Shown: piece by piece, positions 38,816 to 49,925 of the stretch
Position numbering within the stretch: position 1 is the stretch's first letter
How the letters are laid out: each line of letters opens with the position of its first letter
Source: Inia geoffrensis
Taxonomy: Eukaryota; Chordata; Mammalia; Artiodactyla; Iniidae
NCBI GenBank assembly: GCA_036417435.1
Contig: CM070901.1
Location: 7,352,001 to 7,416,000 of the forward strand
Direction: 5' to 3'
Length of the DNA stretch: 64,000 nt
Program-made: the position numbers and the translations under genes
The notes under the pieces: model-generated
The model's input: the letters and a program-made list of their open reading frames with translations, nothing else
What the model was told of the DNA's origin: nothing
Databases searched by the model: none

Positions 38816-38969
38816 TATGATAATGTTTTTTAAATTTTTTTCTTAATATTTAACTAAAAGCATGATTAGTGGGTTTCCTTTTCTTGCTTTTTGCTTTTAA
38901 TATAATTAGAACTATTCTGCTTTACCCAGTTTCCCCGATGGATAATCAACGTTTGTAACTTTTTCATGG

Positions 38970-40475
38970 ACACTTGCAAAATAGGTCCACAATACGGAGC
39001 CTACAAATAGGCTCACACAAATACAGTCAAGTGATCCTTGACAAAGAAGTGAAGGCAATTCAATGGAGAGAGGATATTTTCAACCAATGCTGCTGGAACA
39101 AGTGGACATCCTCCTGCAAGAAAATGAATCTAGACACAGAACTCACACACTTCACAAAAATTAACTCAAAAATGGATCACAGAGCCAAATGTAAAATGCA
39201 AGAATATATAAAACTCCTACAACATAAGATAGAAAATCGAAAGCACACTTCGTGAAAAAACAATATTGATGAGTTGGACTTAATTAAAATAAAAATTTCT
39301 GCTCTGTGGAAGACACTGTATAGACAAGCCATCACTGGAAGAAAATATTTGCAAAACTCACATCTAATAAAGGACTTGTATATAAAATTTATTAAAAAAA
39401 ATTCTTAACACCCTACAATAAGAAAACAAACCAATTTGAAACTGGATAAATGATCGGAACATACGTCCTACCAAAGAAGATATTCAGATGGCAAATAAGC
39501 ATATGGAAAGATGCTCAACAGCAAACGTAATTAGAGAATTACAAAATCAAACAATGAGAAACCATGACACACCTGTTAGAATGGCTAAGAATCAAAAACA
39601 CTGACAATACTAACTGCTGGAGAGTATGTAGAGCAACAGGAACTTTCATTCATTCCTGCTGGGAATGCAGAATGGTACAGAAACTTTGGAAGAGTCTGGC
39701 AGTTTCTTACAAAGCTAAACACAGTCTTACCATATGATCTAGCAATCATGCTCCGAGGTATTTACCCTAAAGAGTTGAAAATTTATGCCCTTATAAAGAC
39801 CCGCACATAAATCTTTATAGCAGCTTTTACCATAACTGCCAAAAATCTGGAAGCAAACAAGGTGCCCTTCAATAGATGAATGAATAAACAAACTGTGATA
39901 CGTACATTCCATGAAATATTATTTAATGACAAAATAAATGAGCTGTCAAGCTATGAAAATACGTTAAGGAGACTTAAATGAATATTGCTAAGTGAAACAA
40001 GACAATTTAAAAAGGTTACATAATGTATGATGATATCAATATGATATTTTGGGAAAGTCAAACCTATGGAGATGGTAAAAAAGTTTGTGGTGGCCCGGGT
40101 TCTGGGAGGAGAGAAGGAGGGATAAACAGGTAGAGCACAGGAGTGTTTTAGGCCAGTGAAACTGTTCTTTAATACACTGTAATGATGGAAACATGGAATT
40201 ATATATTTGTCAAAATCCAAAGAATGTATAATATACAGTGCATGCTAATGTATGCTCTGGACTCTCATTAGTAATACTGTATCAATATTAGTTTAATTCA
40301 ATTTATCAACAATTGTATTATGTATCACAATAGTGGAAGACATAAAAAATAGGGAAAACTGTGTGGAGTGTGAGGGAGAAGGGGCATGTGGGAATGCTCT
40401 GTATTTTCTGTTCAGTTTTCCTGTAAACATAAACTACTCTAAGAAATGAAGCCTATTAATTAAGAAAAAGAAAAC
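38970..40475 (+). mobile_element. Ancient L1M ORF2 end and 3' UTR
   Basis: Covers the last third of ORF2 (AACCAATGCTGCTGGAACAAGTGG, AGAAGATATTCAGATGGCAAATAAGCA, GAATGGCTAAGAATCAAAAACACTGACAATAC, CTTACCATATGATCTAGCAATCATGCTCC, GCCCTTCAATAGATGAATG) and a 3' UTR that ends AAACATAAACTACTCTAAGAAATGAAG. It is a second L1M, just downstream of the 3' UTR at 38470-38815 and in the same orientation. Frames are broken; a 93-codon frame at 38974-39255 is a surviving scrap of ORF2. Confidence 0.9.
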
Positions 40476-41070
40476 TTAAAAAAAGAAGGTAAAGACAATT
40501 TCAATTCTCTACTGTCACTTCAGGCTCATTTTATTAATTATGTTGTTCAAACATTTAAATTGCATTTCTGTGTATTTTATCTCTCAGAACTGACAGTATT
40601 ATAATTAAATCTCATTACATTTGCATTTCTGTTTTTATGCTTTCTGGTAGCACTTAAGAGTTTAGCTGTGTTACATTTAATATATTCTCTGCAACACTTT
40701 GTCTTGTAACCTCATTCAATAATCTCTTAGGCTTTTAGTAACAAAAATAAAATTAAAAATTTAATAAAAATAATTAACTGAATTTCTTCCAATTCATTCA
40801 GAGTCCCCACTCACAAGGTGGTCCCTTTAATGCATCTGATATATGTGCTCAAACTCATGTCACTCCTACAGGGTGCAGTGGGCTCTGTCATAACCACAGT
40901 CCCTATCCGTCACATTTCGACTCTCCATGCTAGTATAATTTGATCAAGACATATCGTGAACTTGGAATTTTCTCCAATGTATGAAGACAGTTTTTCAAAT
41001 ATCTCCAGAGTTCACGATAATTACTTCTTAGGCTATGTATAGGTCTCCACCTTCACAATTTAAACCAAAG
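40476..41070. other. Unassigned sequence with an inverted repeat
   Basis: No family recognised. Holds a perfect 11-bp inverted repeat, TATCGTGAACT (40952-40962) against AGTTCACGATA (41009-41019). Confidence 0.5.
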
Positions 41071-41510
41071 GCTGTGTGTCAGATACATAGTGCTCCAAAA
41101 CAAATTACCACAAATATAGTGGTTTAAACTCCTGTTGATTACCTTACAGCTTCTGTGACGAGTCTGGACAGCTTAGCTGAGTGATCTGCTCAAAGTCCTA
41201 CAAGGCTGCAACCAAGGTATCAGCACTTTGAGGTCTTAACCAGAGTCTTGACTGGGAATAAATCCTCTGTGAAGTTTCCCAGGGTTGCTGGCAGAATCCC
41301 TCTCCTGATTATAGGAATGAGGTCCCATTTTCTTGCTAGATGTTGGCTGAGGGCCACACTTAGGTCCTAGGGTTTATGACCAACAGTTCATTGCCAAATG
41401 GCCCTCTCCATAGACAGGTCACAACCCGGCTGTTCATTTCTTCAAGACTGTCAGGAGAATCTCTCCCTCTCTCTCTACTCAGCTAAGGCAGAGTCTTATT
41501 ATATATATAT

Positions 41511-41560
<50 letters not shown>

Positions 41561-41660
41561 TATAAAATACAATCAAGGTTGTGATATCTTGGCACCTTTG
41601 TCATAATGTAACCTAATTAGATCACCCTAGATTGTGTCTGCAACAGGCATTTTCTAAGAA
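41071..41660 (-). mobile_element. MLT1-like LTR (ERVL-MaLR), antisense
   Basis: CAAAACAAATTACCACAAATATAGTGGTTTAAAC is the antisense end of an MLT1-type LTR, followed by CAAGGTATCAGCA, GGCAGAATCCCTCTCC and GAGGGCCACACTTAGG-type blocks. A long TA microsatellite (41499-41558) interrupts it, and CAAGGTTGTGATATCTTGGCACC follows. Subfamily and right edge uncertain. Confidence 0.6.
41499..41558. repeat. (TA)n microsatellite, about 60 bp
   Basis: Nearly pure TA; uninterrupted from about 41518 to 41558. Confidence 0.97.
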
Positions 41661-41950
41661 TGTATTTTAGTTTCTCTATATGGTAATTTTACTATCATTT
41701 TGTGTTCCTGTTGTTTCTACTTTGGTCAAATGACATATAGTTGCAAAAACTTCACTGACTTATTTTGTTTTACTGATACATAAAATTACTGTCTATCATT
41801 ATGTTTTCCACCTTCAAGTCTTAGTCATCTGCTACTAAACTGGTACCTGGGTTTGATTTTGGTTATTATTTGCCTCATATGTTTTCTTTTTTAGTTTTTT
41901 AAGTTACCCCCTTTATTATTTGATTTAAGCCATATTCTTTGTTTTGATTT

Positions 41951-42035
41951 TATTACTTATTTTTTAAATAAAAATTATGTATATTTAAGGTGTACAACAT
42001 GATGTTTTGATATACATGTGCATAGCGAAATAAAA
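41951..42035 (-). mobile_element. L1M 3' end fragment, antisense
   Basis: ATTTAAGGTGTACAACATGATGTTTTGATATACATG is the antisense of the L1M 3' UTR end (sense CATGTTGTACACCTTAAAT). Confidence 0.75.
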
Positions 42036-42083
42036 ACACTAAAAGTAAAAGTACTGTATGATCGAGCAGTCCTCCTGGGTGTT

Positions 42084-42838
42084 TACTAAGATATGGAACA
42101 TTTCCTGCCATATCAGTAAACAAAGGCTATCACAGTCATCAGCGATTGCAGCCACCACCGAAGGTGAGCAGGTGAGCACTGAGGAAACTCAGGAAGGAAA
42201 AGCATACCTGCCATCTAGTAGCCATGAGACTGCAGCCACTCCCCACCGGGAGCCCCGAGGAAACTCAGGATATGAAAACACAGGATCCTGGCTCCAGAGA
42301 GCTGAGGTGCATGTCCAAGGAATGATTTCTGTAAGCCCAGACTCTTGCATCTTCCTATACATAGAAAAGCACTAAATTCCTTAGCTTGAGATATCTGGTT
42401 TTCTTTAGTTAGCAATAATCTTTTTTTTTTTTTCTTTTTTCTGCGGTACACGGGCCTCTCACTGTCATGGCCTCTCCCTTTGCGGAGCACAGGCTCCGGA
42501 TGCACAGGCTCAGCGGCCATGGCTCACGGGCCCAGCCGCTCCGTGGCATGTGGGATCCTCCCGGATCAGGGCACGAACCCGTGTCCCCTGCATCGGCAGG
42601 CGGACTCTCAACCACTGCGCCACCAGGGAAGCGCAGCAATAATCTTTTGACGTTCAGAACACCTGCCCTTTGTTGCAAAACTCCTATATATCCTGGCTCC
42701 TCCTCTTATCTCCTTGGAGTAGTTCTTTCAGGGTTATTTGAGATGCTGCCTCCTGGGCTTTAAGTCCTAAATATTCCTGCTGAATAAAACATAACTCTCT
42801 ACTTTTAGGTTGTGAATATATTTATTTTAGTCAAGACT
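42084..42838 (+). mobile_element. Solo LTR of an endogenous retrovirus, inserted in L1M
   Basis: Resembles an artiodactyl ERV LTR: TATA-like CTATATATCC near 42689, polyadenylation signal AATAAA at about 42782-42787 in GCTGAATAAAACATAAC, and an end near TTTATTTTAGTCAAG. A GAGGAAACTCAGGA motif occurs twice (about 42181 and 42258). No retroviral reading frame is adjacent. It contains a CHR SINE. Edges are approximate and the exact target-site duplication could not be fixed. Confidence 0.65.
42425..42634 (-). mobile_element. CHR-type SINE, short form, nested in LTR
   Basis: Poly-T tail at 42421-42440, head ending CCAGGGAAGC at about 42632. Perfect 14-bp target-site duplication AGCAATAATCTTTT at 42411-42424 and 42635-42648 belongs to the LTR. 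Confidence 0.95.
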
Positions 42839-42957
42839 ACCTAAAGGAAATGGCATCTGTACCTCAAAGAGATATCTGCACTCCCAAATTCATTGCAGCA
42901 TTATTCACAATAGCCAAGGTGTGGAAACAGCCTAAGTGTCTACTGATGGATGAATAT

Positions 42958-43016
42958 ACACACACACACACTCACACACACACATACATATATATACATA
43001 TATATATATATATATA
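42958..43016. repeat. (CA)n/(TA)n microsatellite inside L1M
   Basis: CACACA run followed by TATATA; expanded within the L1M sequence. Confidence 0.93.
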
Positions 43017-43379
43017 ATTTCTTTATTCATTCCATATATATATACATTGGAGCATTATTCTGTCGTAATAAAGAAGATCCTGTTATTTGTCACAACATGG
43101 AAGAAACTGGAGGACATTATGGAAAATGAAAAAGCCAGACAAAGAAAGAAAATCTCACTTATATGTGGGATCTAAAAAAGTAAAAGCAGAAAGTCGACAG
43201 GTAGTTACCAGGGGCATGGAGGTGGGGGAAACGGGAAGATATTGCTCTATAGGATACAAAGTTGTAATTATACAGGATGAATAAGTTTGGAGACCTCATG
43301 TACAGTGTGATGACTATGGTCATTATTACTCTATCATACACTGGAAATTTGCTAAGACAGCAGAATTCAGGCACTCTCA

Positions 43380-43380
<1 letters not shown>

Positions 43381-43414
<34 letters not shown>
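43381..43414. repeat. (CA)n microsatellite inside L1M 3' UTR
   Basis: Pure CA run of about 17 units at the place where L1M 3' UTRs carry a short CACACA stretch. Confidence 0.95.
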
Positions 43415-43419
<5 letters not shown>

Positions 43420-43455
43420 CAACTCTGTGAAGGAAAGGATCTGTTAATTAAGCAT

Positions 43456-44454
43456 GTTTCTTGTATAAAACACATTGTTGCGCTGGAGTTTTAAAACCCA
43501 CTGGGTCTGAGTATAGGATGCCACCTCCACATGACATTCCCCTCACCTCATCCCATCCTTCTCTCTCCTTAGTCCTGTCACCATTGAATTTCATTTCCTA
43601 TATTATTAGTTGGTCAACAGAGTAAAAGAAGAACTTATTTTTTCTGGATGACCTATTAGCTACTGCTCAACAATTTACTCCCAACTCAGCATAGTTCTTG
43701 GAAAAGACCGGGGAAATTTTTATTTTACTTAAATTTGTTATTCACAAAAGGTTTAAGAATCTCTGGATTCTTCATTCTAATGTTAGAATTCTATAATTTT
43801 ATGGGTTTAATGTCATTTCCTCGTTAGGGGTTTGCTCTTTGTACCTAAGCAGATTTCTATTTTTTCTCAATTATCTTAAAATATCCTCTCTATCACACCA
43901 TATTTTCACATAATTTATGCTGGAATTCACTAAAGAGAAATCTGAGAAGATCAGCAATGATGACATGTTTATATTCAACACAATGTCCTCTTAGCTATTT
44001 GGAGCTTACTTTATCAAAAAAATGTTCCCCTACATGTCTTCTCATTTTCTTTCTTTTTTTATTCTCTACAAAGATATTACATGAGTAGGCACATATGAAA
44101 TTATTATTTTCATTTTTTTGACTAAAGTCCTTATATGACACATCCATTATTTTTTCTTCATCGGAACACACACACACACACATTCTCTTTACTAACCAGA
44201 GCCTTGTACTTATCTTCAGGACTTGCTTTTGGTTTAGACACTTTTGAGGGTTAGTCCAGAGATTTAAAGTTTAGCTAGAAAGAAAAACAGTCAGACAAAG
44301 TGGGGTGGAACACTGACATTGTGTTGGTAGCTTTACTATCCATGTGAAAGTCCCCTGACTGGGTGAGGCCTTAGAGTTTAAGGCTGAGAATAAAGCCATG
44401 ATAAACTCTTACCTTATTGATAGACTCAATAAAGCCGAATAAACTCTTCCATGT
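43456..44454. other. Unassigned non-coding sequence
   Basis: A short (CA)n at 44167-44181. Otherwise no gene or repeat recognised. Confidence 0.45.
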
Positions 44455-44955
44455 CTGTGGGCAGCAGAATAATGGCCCCCCAAACTGCAGCCTGTGAATA
44501 TCGTACATTACATGGCAAAGCTGAATTAAGTGTGCAGGTGGAAGTAAGTCTGCTAATCAGCTGATATTACTATAGGAAGATTATCCTGGATTACCCAAAG
44601 GGACCCAATGTAATCACAAGAGTCCTGAAAAGATCAAGAGGAAGCTGTGACTAAGGAGAAACAAAGAGGTGACAGGACTTAGCCTACAGTCTCTGGCTTT
44701 GAAAATGGGGGATCGGGGCCACAAGCCAAGAAATACAGGCACCCTCCAGAAACTGGACAAGGCATTCATTATAGTGTATAACTGGATCATCTACTAGAAC
44801 CTTCCAGAATGAATGCAGCCCTCCTGACACATCGATTTTTGCCCAGTGAGATCCATTTTGACTCCTGACCTCTAGAACCAGAAAGTAACAGATTCCTATT
44901 GCTGGAAGCCATTATTTGTGTCAATTAGTTACAGGAACAAATTAAGTGGAAATAG
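44455..44955 (+). mobile_element. MLT1-type solo LTR (ERVL-MaLR)
   Basis: Starts GGGCAGCAGAATAATGGCCCCCCAA, continues CCTGTGAATATCGTACATTACATGGCAAAG, GATTATCCTGGATTACCCAAAGGGACCCAATGTAATCACAAGAGTCCT, GGCCACAAGCCAAGAAATACAGG, CTCCTGACACATCGATTTTTGCCCAGTGAGA, and ends GTTACAGGAACAAATTAAG. The block order is that of MLT1 LTRs. No internal sequence is seen, so it is solo. The AATAAA signal of the consensus is lost. Confidence 0.88.
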
Positions 44956-45009
44956 TAGAAATCTACAATTAATAGTAGGCAGAGTAAAAAGTGGAAGTTA
45001 ATACACTGT

Positions 45010-45175
45010 CCTATGGAACAGGGGCTCAGTTCTCAGCTCTGCTGCTTACTAACTTAGTGGTAATGTGCATGATTCTTAAAATCTGTGTCCTGGTTTGTTC
45101 AATCACAAAATAGGTAACCTAATACCAACCTTTCAGAAATGTCATGTTAAATAAGATTATGTATGAAATCCACCT
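45010..45175 (+). mobile_element. MIR SINE remnant
   Basis: CAGCTCTGCTGCTTACTAACTTAGTGGTAATGTGCATGATTCTTAAAATCTGTGTCC resembles the MIR core (AGCTCTGCCACTTACTAGCTGTGTGACCTTGGGCAAGTTACTTAA), followed by an AATAGGTAACCTAATACCAACC equivalent of AATAGTACCTACC. Confidence 0.7.
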
Positions 45176-45201
45176 GTCAAATGATATAGAAAACTCTTTT
45201 T

Positions 45202-45239
45202 AAAAGTTAGCTATACAAAAAAAAAAAAAAGTTAGCTAT
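45202..45239. other. Poly(A) stretch flanked by a 13-bp direct repeat
   Basis: AAAAGTTAGCTAT occurs perfectly at 45202-45214 and 45227-45239, separated only by AC plus a run of A. This has the form of a target-site duplication around a poly(A) tail with no element body. The antisense CHR SINE starts just downstream. Confidence 0.6.
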
Positions 45240-45261
45240 GGTTTTTGTTTTTTTGTTGTTT

Positions 45262-45466
45262 TTGTTTTTTTTTTGCAGTATGCGGGCCTCTCACTGTTGT
45301 GGCCTCTCCCGCTGCGGAGCACAGGCTCCGGACGCGCAGGCTCAGCGGCCATGGCTCACGGGCCCAGCCACTCCACGGCACGTGGGATCCTCCCGGACCG
45401 GGGCACGAACCCGCGTCCCCTGCGTCAGCAGGTGGACTCTCAACTACTGCGCCACCAGGGAAGCTC
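45262..45466 (-). mobile_element. CHR-type SINE, short form
   Basis: Antisense copy with a well-preserved body (GGACGCGCAGGCTCAGCGGC, CACGTGGGATCCTCCCGGAC) and a T/G-rich tail from about 45240. The head ends CCAGGGAAGCT at about 45466. A clear target-site duplication was not found. Confidence 0.93.
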
Positions 45467-45750
45467 TTTTTCTTTGTTTTTATTGTAATCAGTAAGTATC
45501 ATGGGTCTGTCAGCACTTGGGGATCTGACCTGCGGAGTGCAGATTTTCCTTCTGTGTTGCAGACCCCTTGCCTAGCTGGGTTTTAATAACCTCCCAAATC
45601 TTCAAGACTTGCCTGACTGATCCACTGTCTGGACCTACTGTGTGTCCTGATCATGTATGTCTTCATTTTTCTGGGAATTCCTCTTGGGCCACTCTTTATC
45701 AGATATTCCTAATATCTGCCTTCTTCTATATGCTCTTCTGACTCTGTTTT

Positions 45751-45946
45751 GTTTTGTTTTGTTTTGTTTTGCGGTACGCGGGCCTCTCACTGTGCAGAGC
45801 ACAGGCTCCGGACGCGCGGGCTCAGTGGCCATAGCTCACGGGCCCAGCCGCTCCGTGGCATGTGGGATCTTCCTGGACCGGGGCACGAACCCGTGTCCCC
45901 TGCATTGGAAGGCAGACTCTCAACCACTGCGTCACCAGGGAAGCCC
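45751..45946 (-). mobile_element. CHR-type SINE, short form, internal deletion
   Basis: Antisense copy with a (GTTTT)n tail and a perfect 14-bp target-site duplication TCTGACTCTGTTTT at 45737-45750 and 45947-45960. Near 45792 about 16 bases present in all other short copies (TGTGGCCTCTCCCGTT in antisense) are missing, with short matching bases at the break. Confidence 0.95.
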
Positions 45947-46249
45947 TCTGACTCTGTTTTTCATCCTAGCTCTTGTTCTGTCATTTACTACAGTCACTCT
46001 GTGAACTAGCTGATTCCCAGTCCTAACTCATTTCCTGCCTAATGTTCCTTATTCCACTCTCCTAGTTCTAGCCCTTTCACCTGTCTCTATGATTTGTTAC
46101 TTCTTACCTTTATAGACACTCTACCTTTCTGTATGTGTGAAGAAAAAAATAAAAAGAAAAGAAATGAAAGTAACACAGTTAGTCATCTTTCAGAAAGTAA
46201 TGGCGTTAAATAAGTTCAATGATAATATCCTAACTCAAAAATATATTGC

Positions 46250-46317
46250 CTATATATATATATGTATCTATCTATCTATCTATATCTATCATCTATCTAT
46301 CTATATATATATATAGT
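46250..46317. repeat. (TA)n/(TCTA)n microsatellite
   Basis: TATC/TCTA tetranucleotide repeats flanked by TA repeats. Confidence 0.96.
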
Positions 46318-48509
46318 CATGCCTGAAAATTGCATTGATTCTGAAGATGAAATTTGCAGTTAGGATGAAGTTACCTTAGATTTCAAAATTTTAAAAGCAC
46401 ACATAGAAGAAAGGGGGACTTTAATAGATCACTTCTAGAATGTATAGTTTAGCACGTGTAGAATTTTGGAGAGGCAAAAGTATGCATATGTATGTGAAGA
46501 GATTTTTTTTTTCTCCCTGGCTTACATATTCTATGTACATAAGTATCTTACATATCTTTGTAGGAAAATAAGGTTAGAGAAATAGTATTTATGAAAGCGC
46601 TTACTGAAAAGTTTTATTGACTGAATGGTATGAATAACCTTATTATATCTACATTTAAGTCTGAGGTTTTAAATATTCTTAAACCTAGAAAACCTATTTA
46701 GGTACAAATGAGACACTAATAATATGTCATCTTGCTTGTAAATATCCTATTTCTCTATAGTGCAAACCTATCACCCTTTGTGAAAATTCGTCAATGTGAT
46801 ATCTACATTCTTTTATTTCCTTTACACTCTGTTTAACAGTGTATGAGTTTACTGTCACTTTCCCACTTCTTATTCACTAAATGAAATAATTTTAGTTTTC
46901 TTTTTTTTTAGTTTTCCTATAAAAATTTTCCAGAAATATTCCTCAACTATGAAGGGTCAATATAAACTAGATTAAGAAATAATAATGAACATCAGTAGTT
47001 AACATTTGTTGGAATGATCTATTTAACCTGAAAAACATTCATATACACATCAAAGTCTAATGCAGAATTTGCAGTGTGTTGGTCCACAGGTCAGTTCTGG
47101 CATACATCTGTAATATATAATTTAGCCATTTAAAAACCAACTTTATTATTAGGATTTTTGTTGTTGTTGTTTCACATGGAGAGATTTCTCACAGTAGGTG
47201 AGGGGGTTTGTTTGTTTTTGTTGTTGTTTTGCTTTTCAGAACCTGGAATCTCACGCTTCGTCATACATTGACAATTGACCAGGAGGGAGCATGCTCCTCC
47301 ATGGACAGCTATGTTTGGATGGCCACTCTCCCTGCCACTCCCCTGTATGACATTAGACATCTTATTTTCCTTTGTATTACTTGTTTGGTCAAACAGTTAA
47401 TTGATTAAGTTAATTTATAAGAAACGGTTCTGGAAATATTCCAGGTGTGATATTATCTAATATGAATGAGAAAAAGCCAGATAATGACCTACAGAGTTTC
47501 CTACATAGGTTTACCCATTCAAATGATAAAGATGAACTAGTCCTAGTTCTTCAAATAAGTTCTTTCAGTGTCATTAATAATTTTTGTTTTTGATTGACAT
47601 ATGCCATGGTGACACAATAAAATACATTCATTAGTTATTTAAAGCTGCAAAATTACAATAAGAGGCTTACTCTTACGGTTGATACTTATTAGACTAATTT
47701 TCAGATGACCCAAGTTACAGGCGAGTCATTGGCCAGAAAAATAACAATGATATAAAAGGTAAAAGCCATAAAAATAAAGGTGAAAGCCACATTTTACTAA
47801 AATAAACTTTGCTTGAGAGCCTGGTACCACAAACTATTAAAGAAGAATACAAACATTTGGTTTAAGTGATGATTTTGGCATCAAGCTATATAAAATCCTC
47901 ATTCACTGAAATCAGGTGTTAGCTGTCTGTACAGATGGTGTTAATTTTAAATGATCTACACAAAACAATCTTCCAGATGAGTTGTATGTACACAAAAAAC
48001 CAATTCAAATACAAACTCCTTTTTATACAATTTAACCAAAAAAAGGGTCTCTAGGTAGGTAAAATGATGTGGGAAAGTTTTGTGATTATTCATTTTTATA
48101 AAGAACCAAGTAATTATCTAATGTTTCATCAAGATTTTTTTTTCCATGAGAAAATTGCTCCCTTAAATTTCACTTCAATTTATAATACATTTTTAATGCT
48201 GAGGAAGTGTACTACGACTGAACTATCATTTTAACATCATTTCTGGAAATAAGGCCTGGTTCACAAAAGCAGAAACTCCTTGCTGTCAATTTCCATTTTC
48301 TCCTTTGCCCTTTGGTAATAGTACACCAAAGTTTTCGGCAAATACCTCACTGCCAGAAAATTGACCACATTTCCCAATCTTTCTTCCAGCTAAGTATAGC
48401 CTGATACTATACTGGCCTCAAGGAATGGGAGCAAAGATTAGGCATTCACCTTCCAAATCACACGCTTAAGGTGATGAGTGAATCACTCCACTTTTTCCCT
48501 TCTCAATCT
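46318..48509. other. Unassigned non-coding sequence
   Basis: About 2.2 kb. A small TTG-rich patch lies at 47158-47232. No gene or repeat recognised. Confidence 0.45.
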
Positions 48510-48870
48510 TTTATATACAGAACAGTGCACATATCAAAGTATTCAGCTTGTTGGAATCTCACAAAATGCAGTAGGCAGCAACCAGATCAAGTAACAGAAC
48601 ATACAAGCATTCCAGAAACCTCTCTCAAGTTCCCTTCCATTTTCTGTGTACTACCCCCTCCATCATCCAGGTTCATCTCTATTCTGCTTTCTAGAAACAT
48701 AGGTCAGTTATAGTTAACTTTATATAATGAAATCATATAATAGTATATATATTTTATGACTATCTTCTTTTGCTCATTACTGCGTTTCTCAGATTGATTT
48801 ATATTTTTGTGCATACTTGAAGTTAACTTATTTTTATTGCTGTACAGTATTCCATTGTGCGAACATAAAA
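48510..48870 (-). mobile_element. Ancient L1M fragment, antisense
   Basis: Block order on the plus strand matches antisense L1M: GTTATAGTTAACTTTATATAATGAAATCATATAATAG, CTTTTGCTCATTACTGCGTTTCTCAG, and TTTTTATTGCTGTACAGTATTCCATTGTG at the end (antisense of CAATGGAATA...CAGCAATAAAAA). Confidence 0.7.
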
Positions 48871-49440
48871 TTTCCAAAACACGTTACAGTAGATGTGGAA
48901 TAATCAAATTATAAATAGATTGTGGCTGATATTCAGAAAAAAGGTATTAATTCCAACTTTAATTGAACATGTTGAAATAGACTTAGTAATGAAATGTGCT
49001 TCTATTTTTCCTATTTTTAAATAATCATAATAGAAATGCCATTTTCAGAGTGCTGTTTTTATAAGGGTGTTTCCCATATACTATTAGAGGAAATATCTTT
49101 GTGCCAAGGGGATATCAATAAATTTTGCTAAGTAAATAATGAGGGGGAAATATGAGAACAATCTAATAATTTTTAAACTATCCTTTGCCAATGTTCACAG
49201 TACATATTTCCATGTTAAAACCTATGGAATTAATAAGTTTATATTAACACACCTTCGAAGAAGGTATAATATGAAAATGTTTTATCAAGGGAGATCTACA
49301 GATAAATTATAATATTTTAATAGCATTGATACACATACCAAATACAACAGAAAATAGAAAGTAACAATGGAAAATAAAAGAGATCATTAGGTATTGAGTT
49401 AGGGCAATAGTGTAATAATGTGTTTCTATATTTTTAACAA
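48871..49440. other. Unassigned non-coding sequence
   Basis: Nothing recognised. Confidence 0.5.
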
Positions 49441-49925
49441 TCATATATATATATACACAACAAAATATTACTCATCCATAAAAAAGAAACAATGCCATTT
49501 GCAGCAAAATGGATGGATCATACTAAGTGAAGTAAGTCAGACAGAGAAAGATAAATATCATATGATATCACTCACATGAGGAATCTTATTTTTTAAAAAA
49601 GAAATGAACTTATTTACAAAACAGAATCACACTTACAGATGTCAAAAACAAACTTATGGTTACCAAAGGGGAAACGTGGAGGGGGAGGGATAAATCAGGA
49701 GCTTGGGATTAACATACACACGCTACTATATATAAGATAGATAACCAACAAGGACCTACTACTGTATAGCATGGTAAACTCTGCTCAGTATTCTGGGATA
49801 ACCTATATGAGAAAAGAATCTAAAAAAAATTAGTATATGTATATGTATAACAGAGTGACTTTGCTGTAAACCTGAAACTAACACAACATTGTAAATCAAC
49901 TATACTCCAATAAAATTAAAAATTA
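49441..49925 (+). mobile_element. 5'-truncated L1 3' end
   Basis: Starts in a short TA run, then AATATTACTCATCCATAAAAAAGAAACAATGCCATTTGCAGCAAAATGGATGG (ORF2 end) and a 3' UTR ending GTAAATCAACTATACTCCAATAAAATT. It matches the copy at 29699-30150 closely over most of its length. No sure target-site duplication. Confidence 0.9.

Larger units (their letters stand above)
42036..43455 (+). mobile_element. Ancient L1M split by an LTR
   Basis: ORF2 sequence (AGTACTGTATGATCGAGCAGTCCTCCTGGGTGTTTAC, about 42045-42090) breaks off and resumes at about 42839 (CTAAAGGAAATGGCATCTGTACCTCAAAGAGATATC), the piece that should follow directly. Between them lies an LTR. The rest runs through CATTGCAGCATTATTCACAATAGCC, GACATTATGGAAAATG, the 3' UTR and a (CA)n tract to about 43455. 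Confidence 0.85.

Noticed and set aside
43381..43414. Regular short repeat considered as a CRISPR-like array
   Set aside because: Pure CA dinucleotide repeat without spacers; mammalian sequence.
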